This document shows positions 7,244-14,265 of a stretch of 20,489 bases of DNA, in pieces. The position numbers and the translations under genes are program-made. Source of the stretch: a virus; IMG/VR virus record IMGVR_UViG_3300042338_000002, positions 1-20,489 of that record; one strand, written 5' to 3'. A model generated the notes under the pieces. The model made no database searches, was not told the DNA's origin, and was given only the letters and a program-made list of their open reading frames with translations. Position 1 is the first letter of the stretch; each line of letters starts with the position of its first letter.

Positions 7244-7752
7244 CAGTTATTCTCCTCTGCGGGTTCGGGTGTGTTGCCAAGATCTGGCCATCCTTGTGCA
7301 GTTACAACAGCAATCAAAGCAGGTACATCAGCACAGCCTTGAATGGCAGTCACAAGCCTTGTGCATTCAGCAATCACAGCCGCCCTGTATGTCGCAGTAT
7401 CAGCAGGAATATCTACACTGCGCTCAACCTTGCGAATCACCATCCAGTCAGACTGAGACAGCAATTTGTTGGCGGTGTCTTTGACTTGTGCAATCCACTG
7501 GTGTTTGAGTCCATGTTGAATGTATGGGTCACCTTCTTCTGGTGTGACGGTGAGGTCATCTAGTTGTTTGGGATTGTCTACACCCCAGTAAAACTGGTCG
7601 TTATACGTTGCTTGAGTGTCTGTCACCTCTGTGATGCCAACAGCGTTCTTTTCCTCAATAGAGGTCAGACGCAACCAGTTTGCAGGGTATGAAGTTCCAT
7701 CAATGGTGAATGGTGTGTCAAGTGGAAGTGGTGAGCCGTTGAGTAAAAACAT
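7243..7752 (-). CDS. Tail fibre assembly / chaperone-like protein
   Basis: The 169-residue protein follows the 797-residue fibre. The N-terminal half contains LLNGSPLPLDTPFTIDGTSY then PANWLRLTS. The C-terminal half has a helical region with a pattern common in phage fibre-assembly proteins: a run of helix, then DWMVIRKVERSVDIPADTAT then YRAAVIAECTRL. The tail is WPDLGNTPEPAEENN. It probably helps trimerise or attach the adjacent fibre and is not itself in the virion; this is inferred from family pattern and position. The ATG has GAGG six bases upstream and lies three bases after the fibre stop. Confidence 0.75.
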   Translation of the reverse strand: MFLLNGSPLPLDTPFTIDGTSYPANWLRLTSIEEKNAVGITEVTDTQATYNDQFYWGVDNPKQLDDLTVTPEEGDPYIQHGLKHQWIAQVKDTANKLLSQSDWMVIRKVERSVDIPADTATYRAAVIAECTRLVTAIQGCADVPALIAVVTAQGWPDLGNTPEPAEENN

Positions 7753-7755
7753 GAG

Positions 7756-8778
7756 TTACCTCGCAAGAGAAAGTTTGAATGGGTTTTCGGCAAAGGCGGC
7801 ATAGATTAGGGTGTTTGAGGTGTTTATATCACCCCAACTTAATCGAATCTTGAATCCGTTTGAAAGAAAATCAACGCCACCAGCAATACCCGTAGCCCCG
7901 CTGTTTTCTGAATCAGCGGTGTTTGGTGCTAATTTTTCACCTGTTACGTTGTATGTACTTCTTGCTGAATCAAACACCACCCATGTTCCGCCAGCAACTA
8001 CTGATGATTTAATAAGTAAATATCTTGGCCTGAATCCAAGGTACACAAAAGGGCCGTCAGCAGAGCCATTACCTGTGTATTTACCAAATGCAGAGTATCC
8101 AGCTACTGCGGCAAAGCAGTAGGCGACATAGGTTGAACCATTTACATTTAAGTCAGTACCCGTGTTAGCGGCAGAGCCAATACTAAATACAGAAGATGTC
8201 GGAGCAGTAGAGTTAAAATATAACGGCAGGTTTTGTTGAGCCGCTGTTGTTTGTAGTGTTAGCAAGTTTGTTGGACTGATTGAACTGTGATACACAATCC
8301 AAGAAGTGCTTGCAGTCGGTCTGCTCTTAATAATCATCATAGATGGTGCAACACCAAGTCCATGCCCAATCGTTGCCGCCACGCCAGTGCCTGTGTAAGT
8401 CACCACGCTAAAGCCAGCAGTGGGGTTTGCTCTTACTTGTGATGAGATTGACCCGCTGGTGTTGGTTACAGTTGAGCCGCCAGCGTTCCATTGCCAGCCG
8501 ATGTAGGTAACACCATTTGCGCCTGTGCTGGTATCAGAATTTACGGTGAATCCGTCGCTGTTAAACGCAGTCAAACTTGTTGCAGCAGTTCCTTCTGCAC
8601 CAGTGGTATTTGATTGCAAATACTTTGTAACGCCTCGCAAACTATCAAACAGTGTGTGACCAACAGCGGTGCTTCTTGGTTTTGTCCACACAAAATCAGG
8701 CTGGAATGAAACACCATTGACTGCGTTGCTTACAGATAAAGCTGACCCTGTACCTGTGTAAGTCGTAGCCGCCATGTA
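7756..8778 (-). repeat. Threefold repeated domain at fibre C-terminus
   Basis: Three copies start near residues 458, 580 and 682 of the 797-residue fibre. Each has a Tyr-Thr-Gly-x-Gly turn (TYTGTGSALSV, TYTGTGVAATI, KYTGNGSADGP). Next comes a strand with a Pro and Lys (FQPDFVWTKPRS, VAPSMMIIKSRP, FRPRYLLIKSSV), then a Trp or Phe strand near an Asp or His (HTLFDSLRG, WIVYHSS, WVVFDSARS). The end is a strand such as YIGWQW, YVAYCF or IYAAF. Divergence is high, so this is protein-level duplication only. Confidence 0.65.
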
Positions 8779-10149
8779 ATTAGCACCATTGCTAATCGTA
8801 GGCGTAGGCAGATTCTGCGTGTTCAGTGCAACAAAGCCTGTGGGTGGTGTGTAGGCGAATGGGCGTTGACCGAAGTTAAATGCACCTGCGTTGTTGTCAT
8901 AAAAACTACCGCCAAAAGCATAAGTATTTGCTGGTATTGAACTTATTGTCGCAACTAAATTTCCTGCGTTGTAAAACTTCAATGTTGAACCATCAAAAGT
9001 CATAGCAACTGTTGTACCAGCAGACCAAGTAACGCCAGTAGCACTAATAACAGAACCGTTGTTATAAACATTTCCGTTACTTGAATAACCCCAAGATGTA
9101 GCAGAGCCTTCACCAACTGGCTGTGGGAGTGTTACACCCATCGGAACTATTCCGATGAATGAGTTTCCGTTTCCAATTCCAGTTGTAGAAGTTAATTCAA
9201 CATACCAAGAACCTGTTGTCAAAGCAAAAGTGCTTCTTACTGTTTTCCAAGATGCACCAGAAGAAGTGACTTGCAAGTTACCATTTGTAATGGATGCACC
9301 GAGTGCGTTATCAAGAGGATTAACAACACAGTAATTCCCCCGCCCATTACCACCATCAGCATAAGGCGTAGGCACATCCAGCATGGAGTCGTATGTCACA
9401 CCAGCAGTGATGCTAATACCCGCTGATGGAGTCCAGTTGTTGCCGTTGCCTGAGTAGTCCTTGCCAATGGTTGTGGCAGTCACACCTGAGTTGTCGCTGA
9501 AGTTCAAATAGAAGCCATTTGTTCCGTATGTGCCGCCATACTTCTTAGGTTGCCATACACCTGTTAGGGCGTTAGTTTCTCCGAAACTAGAAGGCGTTAA
9601 CGCCTGTCCGTCAATGAAGTTGATTTCGGTTAGGTAGCCGTCGAAGTAATAGTTGTTGGTGTTATCCGCTCTTCCGATATTTGTTGAAACAGCGGTATTG
9701 AAGTTGCAACTAGAATAGTTTTGAGTTGGATATGTTGTTGATCCAGCATTTGCCGTTGCTCTAACGCCATTTACATAAACACGAACCCGATCCGTTGAAG
9801 TTGCATTGGTTGTATCCAGAACAACAACGATGTGATACCAAGCAGACGGATCACGAAATAAAGCGGCAGACCACCATGTATATGCCGCACCAGCGCCAAT
9901 ATAAAAAGATAATTGATCCGAGCTAAACCAAATTTTGTCGGAATTGTTTGAAACACCAAACAAAGCGTTGTTACCACCTAGACTGCCTCGTTTTACCCAA
10001 GCACTCCAAGTCCATGTAGTAAGACTTCCAGCGCCTGATGGTGTCCGACTAAGTGATGCACTCGCGCTCGACCGCAGCCGCACAGAACGGCTGATTTGAT
10101 AGCCCTGTTGACCAGAAGCCCCAATGATTGCGTTGTTGAATAAGCTCAT
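7756..10149 (-). CDS. Large tail fibre: lectin-like, SPRY-like and threefold C-terminal repeat
   Basis: The 797-residue adhesin appears modular. Residues about 20-185 form a LamG/concanavalin-type lectin domain (WTWSAWVKRGSL, AWYHIVVVLDT, RVRVYVNGVRA) that ends in the phage signature FDGYLTEINFIDGQALTPSS then F. Residues about 300-430 look SPRY-like (GSWYVELTSTT, SWGYSSNGNVYNNG, VAMTFDGSTLKFYNAGNLV). From about 458 to the end, three copies of a roughly 100-residue domain follow (YTGTG..., PDFVWTKPRS, SNGFKI, IYAAF). I associate these with DUF7483-type fibre domains, recalled rather than searched. It is likely the main receptor-binding fibre. The gene is less GC-rich than the flanking fibre modules. 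It overlaps the upstream gene by four bases (ATGA). Confidence 0.85.
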   Translation of the reverse strand: MSLFNNAIIGASGQQGYQISRSVRLRSSASASLSRTPSGAGSLTTWTWSAWVKRGSLGGNNALFGVSNNSDKIWFSSDQLSFYIGAGAAYTWWSAALFRDPSAWYHIVVVLDTTNATSTDRVRVYVNGVRATANAGSTTYPTQNYSSCNFNTAVSTNIGRADNTNNYYFDGYLTEINFIDGQALTPSSFGETNALTGVWQPKKYGGTYGTNGFYLNFSDNSGVTATTIGKDYSGNGNNWTPSAGISITAGVTYDSMLDVPTPYADGGNGRGNYCVVNPLDNALGASITNGNLQVTSSGASWKTVRSTFALTTGSWYVELTSTTGIGNGNSFIGIVPMGVTLPQPVGEGSATSWGYSSNGNVYNNGSVISATGVTWSAGTTVAMTFDGSTLKFYNAGNLVATISSIPANTYAFGGSFYDNNAGAFNFGQRPFAYTPPTGFVALNTQNLPTPTISNGANYMAATTYTGTGSALSVSNAVNGVSFQPDFVWTKPRSTAVGHTLFDSLRGVTKYLQSNTTGAEGTAATSLTAFNSDGFTVNSDTSTGANGVTYIGWQWNAGGSTVTNTSGSISSQVRANPTAGFSVVTYTGTGVAATIGHGLGVAPSMMIIKSRPTASTSWIVYHSSISPTNLLTLQTTAAQQNLPLYFNSTAPTSSVFSIGSAANTGTDLNVNGSTYVAYCFAAVAGYSAFGKYTGNGSADGPFVYLGFRPRYLLIKSSVVAGGTWVVFDSARSTYNVTGEKLAPNTADSENSGATGIAGGVDFLSNGFKIRLSWGDINTSNTLIYAAFAENPFKLSLAR

Positions 10150-10550
10150 GCGTAGGCGGCTGTAAACACAGCTTGGACACTGGTTGATGTGCGGACAATG
10201 TAATCAATCCGATCTGCCGCACTGGCGGCTGTGGAAAGAGTTGGGGCGACTCCGTTAGGAAAGTCCCAGTTTGAACTGTACGCCAGCGTTCTCGAGCCTG
10301 TGCCGTCTTGGTTGACAAAGATAGAGCCTGACTGTCCCACTACCAGTCCAGTGGGGTTGCCCAGCGTTCTGTTGCCGCCCAAGGTCACTGTGAAGTTGTT
10401 GGAGGTAGACATGTCCACGGCAATTGTGGCTGCATCAGTCAGTGTGGTCACCGTAGCGGCAAGTGGGCCGTCTAGTGTGTCTGTGTTGGTAACCTCGCCC
10501 AGCGATGTGACAGAGGTGGAGGTATAGATGGATTTAACGATTCTAGCCAT
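10146..10550 (-). CDS. Beta-rich fibre-associated structural protein
   Basis: The 134-residue protein is a compact beta-rich module, with LTDAATIAVDMSTSNNFTVT then LGGNRTLGNPTGLVVGQSGS and a C-terminal RTLAYSSNWDFPNGVAPTLS then TAASAADRIDYIV. This module is widespread in environmental phage fibre and structural proteins, where it can be a domain of a larger fibre. Here it stands alone. It shares a TAATG junction with the upstream gene and an ATGA junction with the large fibre. It is likely a fibre tip or spacer; the exact role is unknown. Confidence 0.75.
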   Translation of the reverse strand: MARIVKSIYTSTSVTSLGEVTNTDTLDGPLAATVTTLTDAATIAVDMSTSNNFTVTLGGNRTLGNPTGLVVGQSGSIFVNQDGTGSRTLAYSSNWDFPNGVAPTLSTAASAADRIDYIVRTSTSVQAVFTAAYA

Positions 10551-10936
10551 TATGATGACACCAATGAAATGTTGCTGGAAGCACCTGTGTACGTGTAGAA
10601 CGGCAGGTACTGGTTATTTGGCAAGGTTATCGGTGAAGACACACCTGCGTAGGTATAGAAGGGAAATCTGTAGTTCAGGGGGTTTACGATAGGCTGGATG
10701 CCCAGATACCGCGCAGAGATGTTGCTTGTGCCTGTCGGCGGTGCAGTCGAGAACGTCAGGGTTGTCCCTGAAATGGTGTAAGTCGATGGATCTTGGACAA
10801 CACCTGTAATGATGACCAGCAATGAAGTGGTGGATGCTGGCGCAACCGTCATTGTGAAAGCTGTGGTCGAGCCATTCCCGCTGAACGTATCTGTCAGGAA
10901 GGATGATGTGATTGGGGTGTTACCGATGTAGCTCAT
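10550..10936 (-). CDS. Short fibre N-terminal module protein
   Basis: The 128-residue protein starts with SYIGNTPITSSFLTDTFSGN then GSTTAFTMTVAPAS, an anchoring module usually found at the N-terminus of long phage fibres. It is related to the first 80 residues of the S74 fibre in this window (AFIGNTNTTQAF, FFSGNASTTAFTL). The C-terminus has two copies of a short motif: PFYTYAGVSSPITL, then PFYTYTGASSNISL. It could be a stand-alone adaptor to which other fibre parts attach, or the remnant of a longer fibre that was split. AGGAG lies ten bases before the ATG, which overlaps the upstream stop (ATGA). Confidence 0.75.
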   Translation of the reverse strand: MSYIGNTPITSSFLTDTFSGNGSTTAFTMTVAPASTTSLLVIITGVVQDPSTYTISGTTLTFSTAPPTGTSNISARYLGIQPIVNPLNYRFPFYTYAGVSSPITLPNNQYLPFYTYTGASSNISLVSS

Positions 10937-11193
10937 GGCTTAGGATACTCCTGCTTCACTGCATCAATCGCAGCTTTCCATGCGTCATAACCACCGTGGT
11001 ACAACAAATCAAACTGGTCAGCAAATGATGGGTATTTAGCCGCGCGTTTGACTTTATATGCGTTTGGGTCAACCCAAGCATTGACTGCATCCATGTCAAT
11101 AGCAACTTTGTTGCCTTGAGCATCAAAAGCACCTGTGCCATCATCAACTGTGACAACACTTGGATAGAGTGCATAAATTGCATTGTGATTCAT
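10933..11193 (-). CDS. XkdW-like / fibre-assembly small protein
   Basis: The 86-residue protein reads MNHNAIYALYPSVVTVDDGT then GAFDAQGNKVAIDMDAVNAW, and ends in AAKYPSFADQFDLLYHGGYD then AWKAAIDAVKQEYPKP. The C-terminal pattern (YPS-x2-DQ-x-D-LLYH, then W-x-x-AI-x-AVK-x2-YPK) is common in small phage proteins near fibre genes, including those called XkdW. It likely assists fibre assembly; the call rests on pattern memory and position. The ATG overlaps the upstream stop (ATGA), with GGAG seven bases before it. Confidence 0.72.
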   Translation of the reverse strand: MNHNAIYALYPSVVTVDDGTGAFDAQGNKVAIDMDAVNAWVDPNAYKVKRAAKYPSFADQFDLLYHGGYDAWKAAIDAVKQEYPKP

Positions 11194-11714
11194 GCTGCAA
11201 TCTCCATGACTGTAATTGATGATACTGATCTACCATCGTAATCAAGCGCATCATTATCTCTACCAGACCGATTAAGGTATATAGCAGTACCATTAGAGCT
11301 TAAAACTTGTACGGTGTATGTGGTTGATGAAGTGGTCGCAGGGCTGTCTAAAAATGTTCCACCATAATAAAACTGTTGTTGAGTTGCAGTATTTATAACG
11401 CTTGTAGCGCCTCTCCTGTTTCCAGCAGTATCAGCTTTAAATAGTTGAGTCGCACCTCTAAATATTGCCAAATAGCCATGAACTACATCGCCTGCTGTGC
11501 CGCCATTTGTTCCAAAAGTTATCAACACTTTGCTTGACGCAGATGTTGGTGTAATTGAAACAGTCATAAAGGTTACATAAGAAGTTGAAGTTGTTGAAAA
11601 CGAATCTGTTTTGGTGGTCTGCACAACTTGCAACACAGCACCAGCGTAACCAATCTTTGGTCGCGTAACCGAACTGCTTGCTAACGCATCTGATCCTATT
11701 GTGCTGATTGGCAT
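11190..11714 (-). CDS. Tail fibre tip-like structural protein
   Basis: The 174-residue beta-rich protein contains YAGAVLQVVQTTKTDSFSTT then STSYVTFMTVSITPTSASSK, which is a widespread phage fibre module. It ends with TYTVQVLSSNGTAIYLNRSG and DYDGRSVSSITVMEIAA, the usual end of this module. It is probably a receptor-facing domain, here encoded as its own gene between the S74 fibre and the small assembly protein. The start overlaps the upstream stop (TAATG), with GGAG eight bases upstream. Its DNA is more AT-rich than that of the gene downstream. Confidence 0.8.
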   Translation of the reverse strand: MPISTIGSDALASSSVTRPKIGYAGAVLQVVQTTKTDSFSTTSTSYVTFMTVSITPTSASSKVLITFGTNGGTAGDVVHGYLAIFRGATQLFKADTAGNRRGATSVINTATQQQFYYGGTFLDSPATTSSTTYTVQVLSSNGTAIYLNRSGRDNDALDYDGRSVSSITVMEIAA

Positions 11715-12682
11715 TATTTGTTCTCCAACGCTGTGATTCGTGCTGTCAGGGCTGTGATGAGGGCTTGTTGTTCTTGGATGGCGGCTGTCAATGTGGCAAC
11801 CAAGAAGCTGGTGTCGATGCCTTGGTACTGTGGGTTGCCTTCAGCGTCTACTGCATCTTTAACCCCGGTTACGCAATCAGGCACTACTTCTTGTAGTTCA
11901 TGGGCAATAAAGCCTTGACCACTAGAACCATCAACTTTCCAGTTATAAATTACTGGTTTAAGCTGTGTAACTACACCTAATGCGTTTTGCATTGGTACTA
12001 CATTTTCTTTTAAGCGATAATCTGAAGAAGTTGCATAAGTTGTTCCACTCCCACTTGTGGATATTTGACCTACTGTTCCATTTCCATTAATAAAATTAAT
12101 TTGTGCAACTGAACCAGTAGCAGAGCCAGCACTAAAAAAATGTGGATTTACGGAAGTTACACTTGGCGATAATGACGCACCAGCAACTGAAGAACTAGGT
12201 AATGCGGTACAGCCTACCAACACATAGCCGCTGGAGTTGATACGCATAGACTCCACGCCACCCTCAGCAAAGGCAATGGTGTCAGCGGCAGGAAAAAAGA
12301 TGCCTGTGTTTGTGTCGCCATCGTTTGTGATAGATGGAGCGGCGGCAGTGCCGTCTGCAAAATTAACCGTAAGTCCGCCCTGAAGCTGAGTCGTACCCAC
12401 CGTACTCTGACCCGGTGCAATCACCTGCGTGATCGGGCTTGTGTAATACACATAGATGTTGTTCGTTCCGCTGGACGGGGCAGAGGTGAACGTGATGGTG
12501 TTGCCACTGATCGTGAATGCATCCGATGGGTTCTGCGCTACGTTGTTGACAACAGCCTGCACCTGAGCAACAGACGCAACAGGTCTGGACAACGTAAACG
12601 CTGTCGTCGATGCGTTACCACTGAAGAAATCTACAGCGGGTGTAAACGCCTGCGTGGTGTTGGTGTTGCCTATGAATGCCAT
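11714..12682 (-). CDS. Tail fibre with S74 intramolecular chaperone
   Basis: From the ATG at 12682 this is 322 residues. I reject an earlier in-frame start that adds 27 Arg/Cys-rich residues inside the upstream gene. Residues 1-80 are an IGNT-type anchoring module, and residues 105-150 hold NFADGTAAAPSITNDGDTNT and SMRINSSGYVLVG. Residues from about 219 form a peptidase S74 intramolecular chaperone: SSDYRLKENV with the Ser220/Lys225 pair at the family's spacing of five, LKPVIYNWK, QGFIAHELQEVVPDCVTG, and a C-terminal coiled coil (QEQQALITALTARITALENK). In this family the chaperone trimerises the fibre and then cleaves itself off at the Ser. The middle of the gene (about 11940-12180) is much more AT-rich than its ends. 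Confidence 0.9.
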   Translation of the reverse strand: MAFIGNTNTTQAFTPAVDFFSGNASTTAFTLSRPVASVAQVQAVVNNVAQNPSDAFTISGNTITFTSAPSSGTNNIYVYYTSPITQVIAPGQSTVGTTQLQGGLTVNFADGTAAAPSITNDGDTNTGIFFPAADTIAFAEGGVESMRINSSGYVLVGCTALPSSSVAGASLSPSVTSVNPHFFSAGSATGSVAQINFINGNGTVGQISTSGSGTTYATSSDYRLKENVVPMQNALGVVTQLKPVIYNWKVDGSSGQGFIAHELQEVVPDCVTGVKDAVDAEGNPQYQGIDTSFLVATLTAAIQEQQALITALTARITALENK

Positions 12683-12683
12683 G

Positions 12684-13010
12684 TTATGCCGCCAGTAATA
12701 CTGAAACAAACACGTCAGCCGATGTCGCTGCGCTGGACACAACCTTGAGTGCGTCGGATGCAATCAGCACCACACGGTTGCCTTGAATCACTTCCAACGA
12801 ACCACCCACAGGTACAGTGGCTGTCTTGACCAAGTAGTAATCCACAGCAGACCGGGTAACGTAAACATCACAAGTGATCGGAGAGGTTGTTGTGTTCGCC
12901 ACCACCAAACTGGCAATTGCCGCAGTTGTGGATGCCGCCACCGTGGTCAACGTGGACGCAGATGTGCCAACATTCTTGGCGACGTAGGAGGTATTTGTGT
13001 ATGTTGCCAT
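12684..13010 (-). CDS. Small beta-rich structural protein
   Basis: The 108-residue protein is Ala/Thr/Val-rich: VGTSASTLTTVAASTTAAIA then SLVVANTTTSPITCDVYVTR, ending KVVSSAATSADVFVSVLLAA. This looks like an immunoglobulin-like or beta-sandwich module common among small phage structural proteins near fibres. It lies one base after the upstream stop and one base before the S74 fibre start. A role in attaching fibres is plausible but not shown. Confidence 0.75.
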   Translation of the reverse strand: MATYTNTSYVAKNVGTSASTLTTVAASTTAAIASLVVANTTTSPITCDVYVTRSAVDYYLVKTATVPVGGSLEVIQGNRVVLIASDALKVVSSAATSADVFVSVLLAA

Positions 13011-13011
13011 G

Positions 13012-13389
13012 TCAGCCCATCATAAAAGAGAGAAAGTACGCTTGGTCAAGGATGTTTTGCGTAGGTGTGTCGTTGGTTACCGAATACTCAGCGGGGTAAG
13101 ACACAAAAACATCTTTTGTGCCAGCACTAAAATTAAGTGCCGATGGCTGTGTACCAGAGCTATTAGATAAAACAGTTGTTCTGGCAAGCGTTGTACCAGA
13201 CGATGTGTATGTACCGATCCCAACTTCCCACTCGTTTCCGGTTTGTCCTGCAATGGTGTAATAGGTGGTGTTTGCGTCGCCAATGACGGCAAAGGACTGA
13301 TACCCAGTTGATGCCCCGAGCAGAGTCACTGTCCCCGTACCCGCCGTGGTGGTGGTCTCTTTAACTCGGTCTGCAAGTACAAAAGCCAT
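13012..13389 (-). CDS. Fibre-associated structural protein (AFVLADRVKETT family)
   Basis: The 125-residue protein starts with MAFVLADRVKETTTTAGTGT, continues with YQSFAVIGDANTTYYTIAGQ and WEVGIGTYTSSGTTLARTTV, and ends in NFSAGTKDVFVSYPAEYS. This module is very common in environmental and temperate phages, alone or as a domain of larger fibre proteins. It is likely a structural piece of the tail fibre or connector. The ATG at 13389 is preceded by AAGGA at good spacing. Confidence 0.8.
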   Translation of the reverse strand: MAFVLADRVKETTTTAGTGTVTLLGASTGYQSFAVIGDANTTYYTIAGQTGNEWEVGIGTYTSSGTTLARTTVLSNSSGTQPSALNFSAGTKDVFVSYPAEYSVTNDTPTQNILDQAYFLSFMMG

Positions 13390-13397
13390 GTGCGTCC

Positions 13398-14240
13398 TTA
13401 ATCCGTCTCAACCAACGTCCAGTCAGGGGTTTCTGAGTTGTCTACCAGCGCCCAGCCAGCAGTTTGAGAATTGTTGACATTTTGCCAGTTTGCGGTCTGG
13501 CTGTCATCTACCAATTTCCAGTAGATTGCAATTACAGACCCAACAGAACCTGTAGCCTGAACCCCAGTTAAAGCAAACGATTTGTTTAAACCAACCGTAC
13601 CAACCAGCCCAGCAGCACCACTGCCTGTTATAGGGCCACCTTGAGAAAAGACAACAGTGTTAACTGCACCCGAAGCCACAACGCCGGTCAATGCTATAGA
13701 AATAGCGGGGCTTACTGTTCCAACTGAACCTATAGCTTCGTCGCCAAATGTTGCGTCAGACTCGTTGTATATGACCGTACCAGCAAGACCAGAAGCCCCA
13801 ACTCCTGTTAACGCAACTTCTTGGCTTTGTGTAACAGTCCCGACCGCTCCTGCGGCTGACACCCCTGTTATGGCGAATATCTTTTCTGGGGTCAGCGTAC
13901 CCGCAAACCCACTGGCGTGAACTCCGGCTATTAACGGGAAATTTGTCTCATCTACAGCACCAACATCTGCGTTGGACAAAACACCAGTCAAAGCAACAGA
14001 TATGCTTTGTACAACCGTCCCAGCACTGCCCGATGCCTCTACGCCTGTTACTGCTTGAGAATTTAAGGCGACAACCGTACCTACACTGCCTGTCGCCAAT
14101 ACACCTGACAGAGCAAATTCTTTACCCGCTACAACTGTTCCAACATCCCCAGTCGCGGCTACGCCCGTCAGGGCAACGACGACTACATTTTCGCCAAGAG
14201 CGGCATAAGGTGACTGGGCGTATGCGGATATACCAAACAT
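13398..14240 (-). CDS. Repeat protein: eleven 20-residue repeats plus Trp repeat
   Basis: The 280-residue protein has a short head (MFGISAYAQSPYAALGE), then eleven repeats with exact 20-residue spacing from residue 21 to 240. The consensus is ALTGVxASGxxGTVxxxxxx. From residue 241 a second periodic part follows, with Trp at 241, 252, 263 and 274 (consensus WxLVDNSQTAx, period 11). Such regular short repeats suggest a beta-solenoid or elongated fibre. The family occurs in many aquatic phages without a known function. Its place upstream of the fibre genes suggests a virion surface or tail component. The ribosome-binding site is weak, and the start follows a 25-base gap. Confidence 0.85.
   Translation of the reverse strand: MFGISAYAQSPYAALGENVVVVALTGVAATGDVGTVVAGKEFALSGVLATGSVGTVVALNSQAVTGVEASGSAGTVVQSISVALTGVLSNADVGAVDETNFPLIAGVHASGFAGTLTPEKIFAITGVSAAGAVGTVTQSQEVALTGVGASGLAGTVIYNESDATFGDEAIGSVGTVSPAISIALTGVVASGAVNTVVFSQGGPITGSGAAGLVGTVGLNKSFALTGVQATGSVGSVIAIYWKLVDDSQTANWQNVNNSQTAGWALVDNSETPDWTLVETD
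13401..13520 (-). repeat. 33-base coding repeat with Trp every 11 residues
   Basis: Trp at residues 241, 252, 263 and 274 opens units WKLVDDSQTAN, WQNVNNSQTAG, WALVDNSETPD and the partial WTLVETD. The spacing is exact. Confidence 0.9.
13521..14180 (-). repeat. Eleven 60-base coding repeats in exact register
   Basis: Residues 21-240 form eleven 20-residue units without a single insertion or deletion. Examples are VVALTGVAATGDVGTVVAGK, EVALTGVGASGLAGTVIYNE and SFALTGVQATGSVGSVIAIY. Units differ in DNA and in the six variable positions, so the register appears to be held by selection on the fold rather than by recent tandem copying. Units 4 (LSNADVGAV), 5 (LIAGVHASG) and 8 (ATFGDEAIG) are the most diverged. 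Confidence 0.92.
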
Positions 14241-14265
14241 GGTCTACGGCCTGCGCCGCCTCCGC

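Noticed and set aside
12683-12763. 27-residue N-terminal extension of the S74 fibre
   Set aside because: It is Arg/Cys/His-rich, lies in the upstream gene, and precedes the standard fibre opening MAFIGNT.
13657-13920. Plus-strand ORF with regular Val/Pro/Thr repeats
   Set aside because: Its periodicity is simply the antisense reading of the 60-base repeats of the gene on the minus strand.
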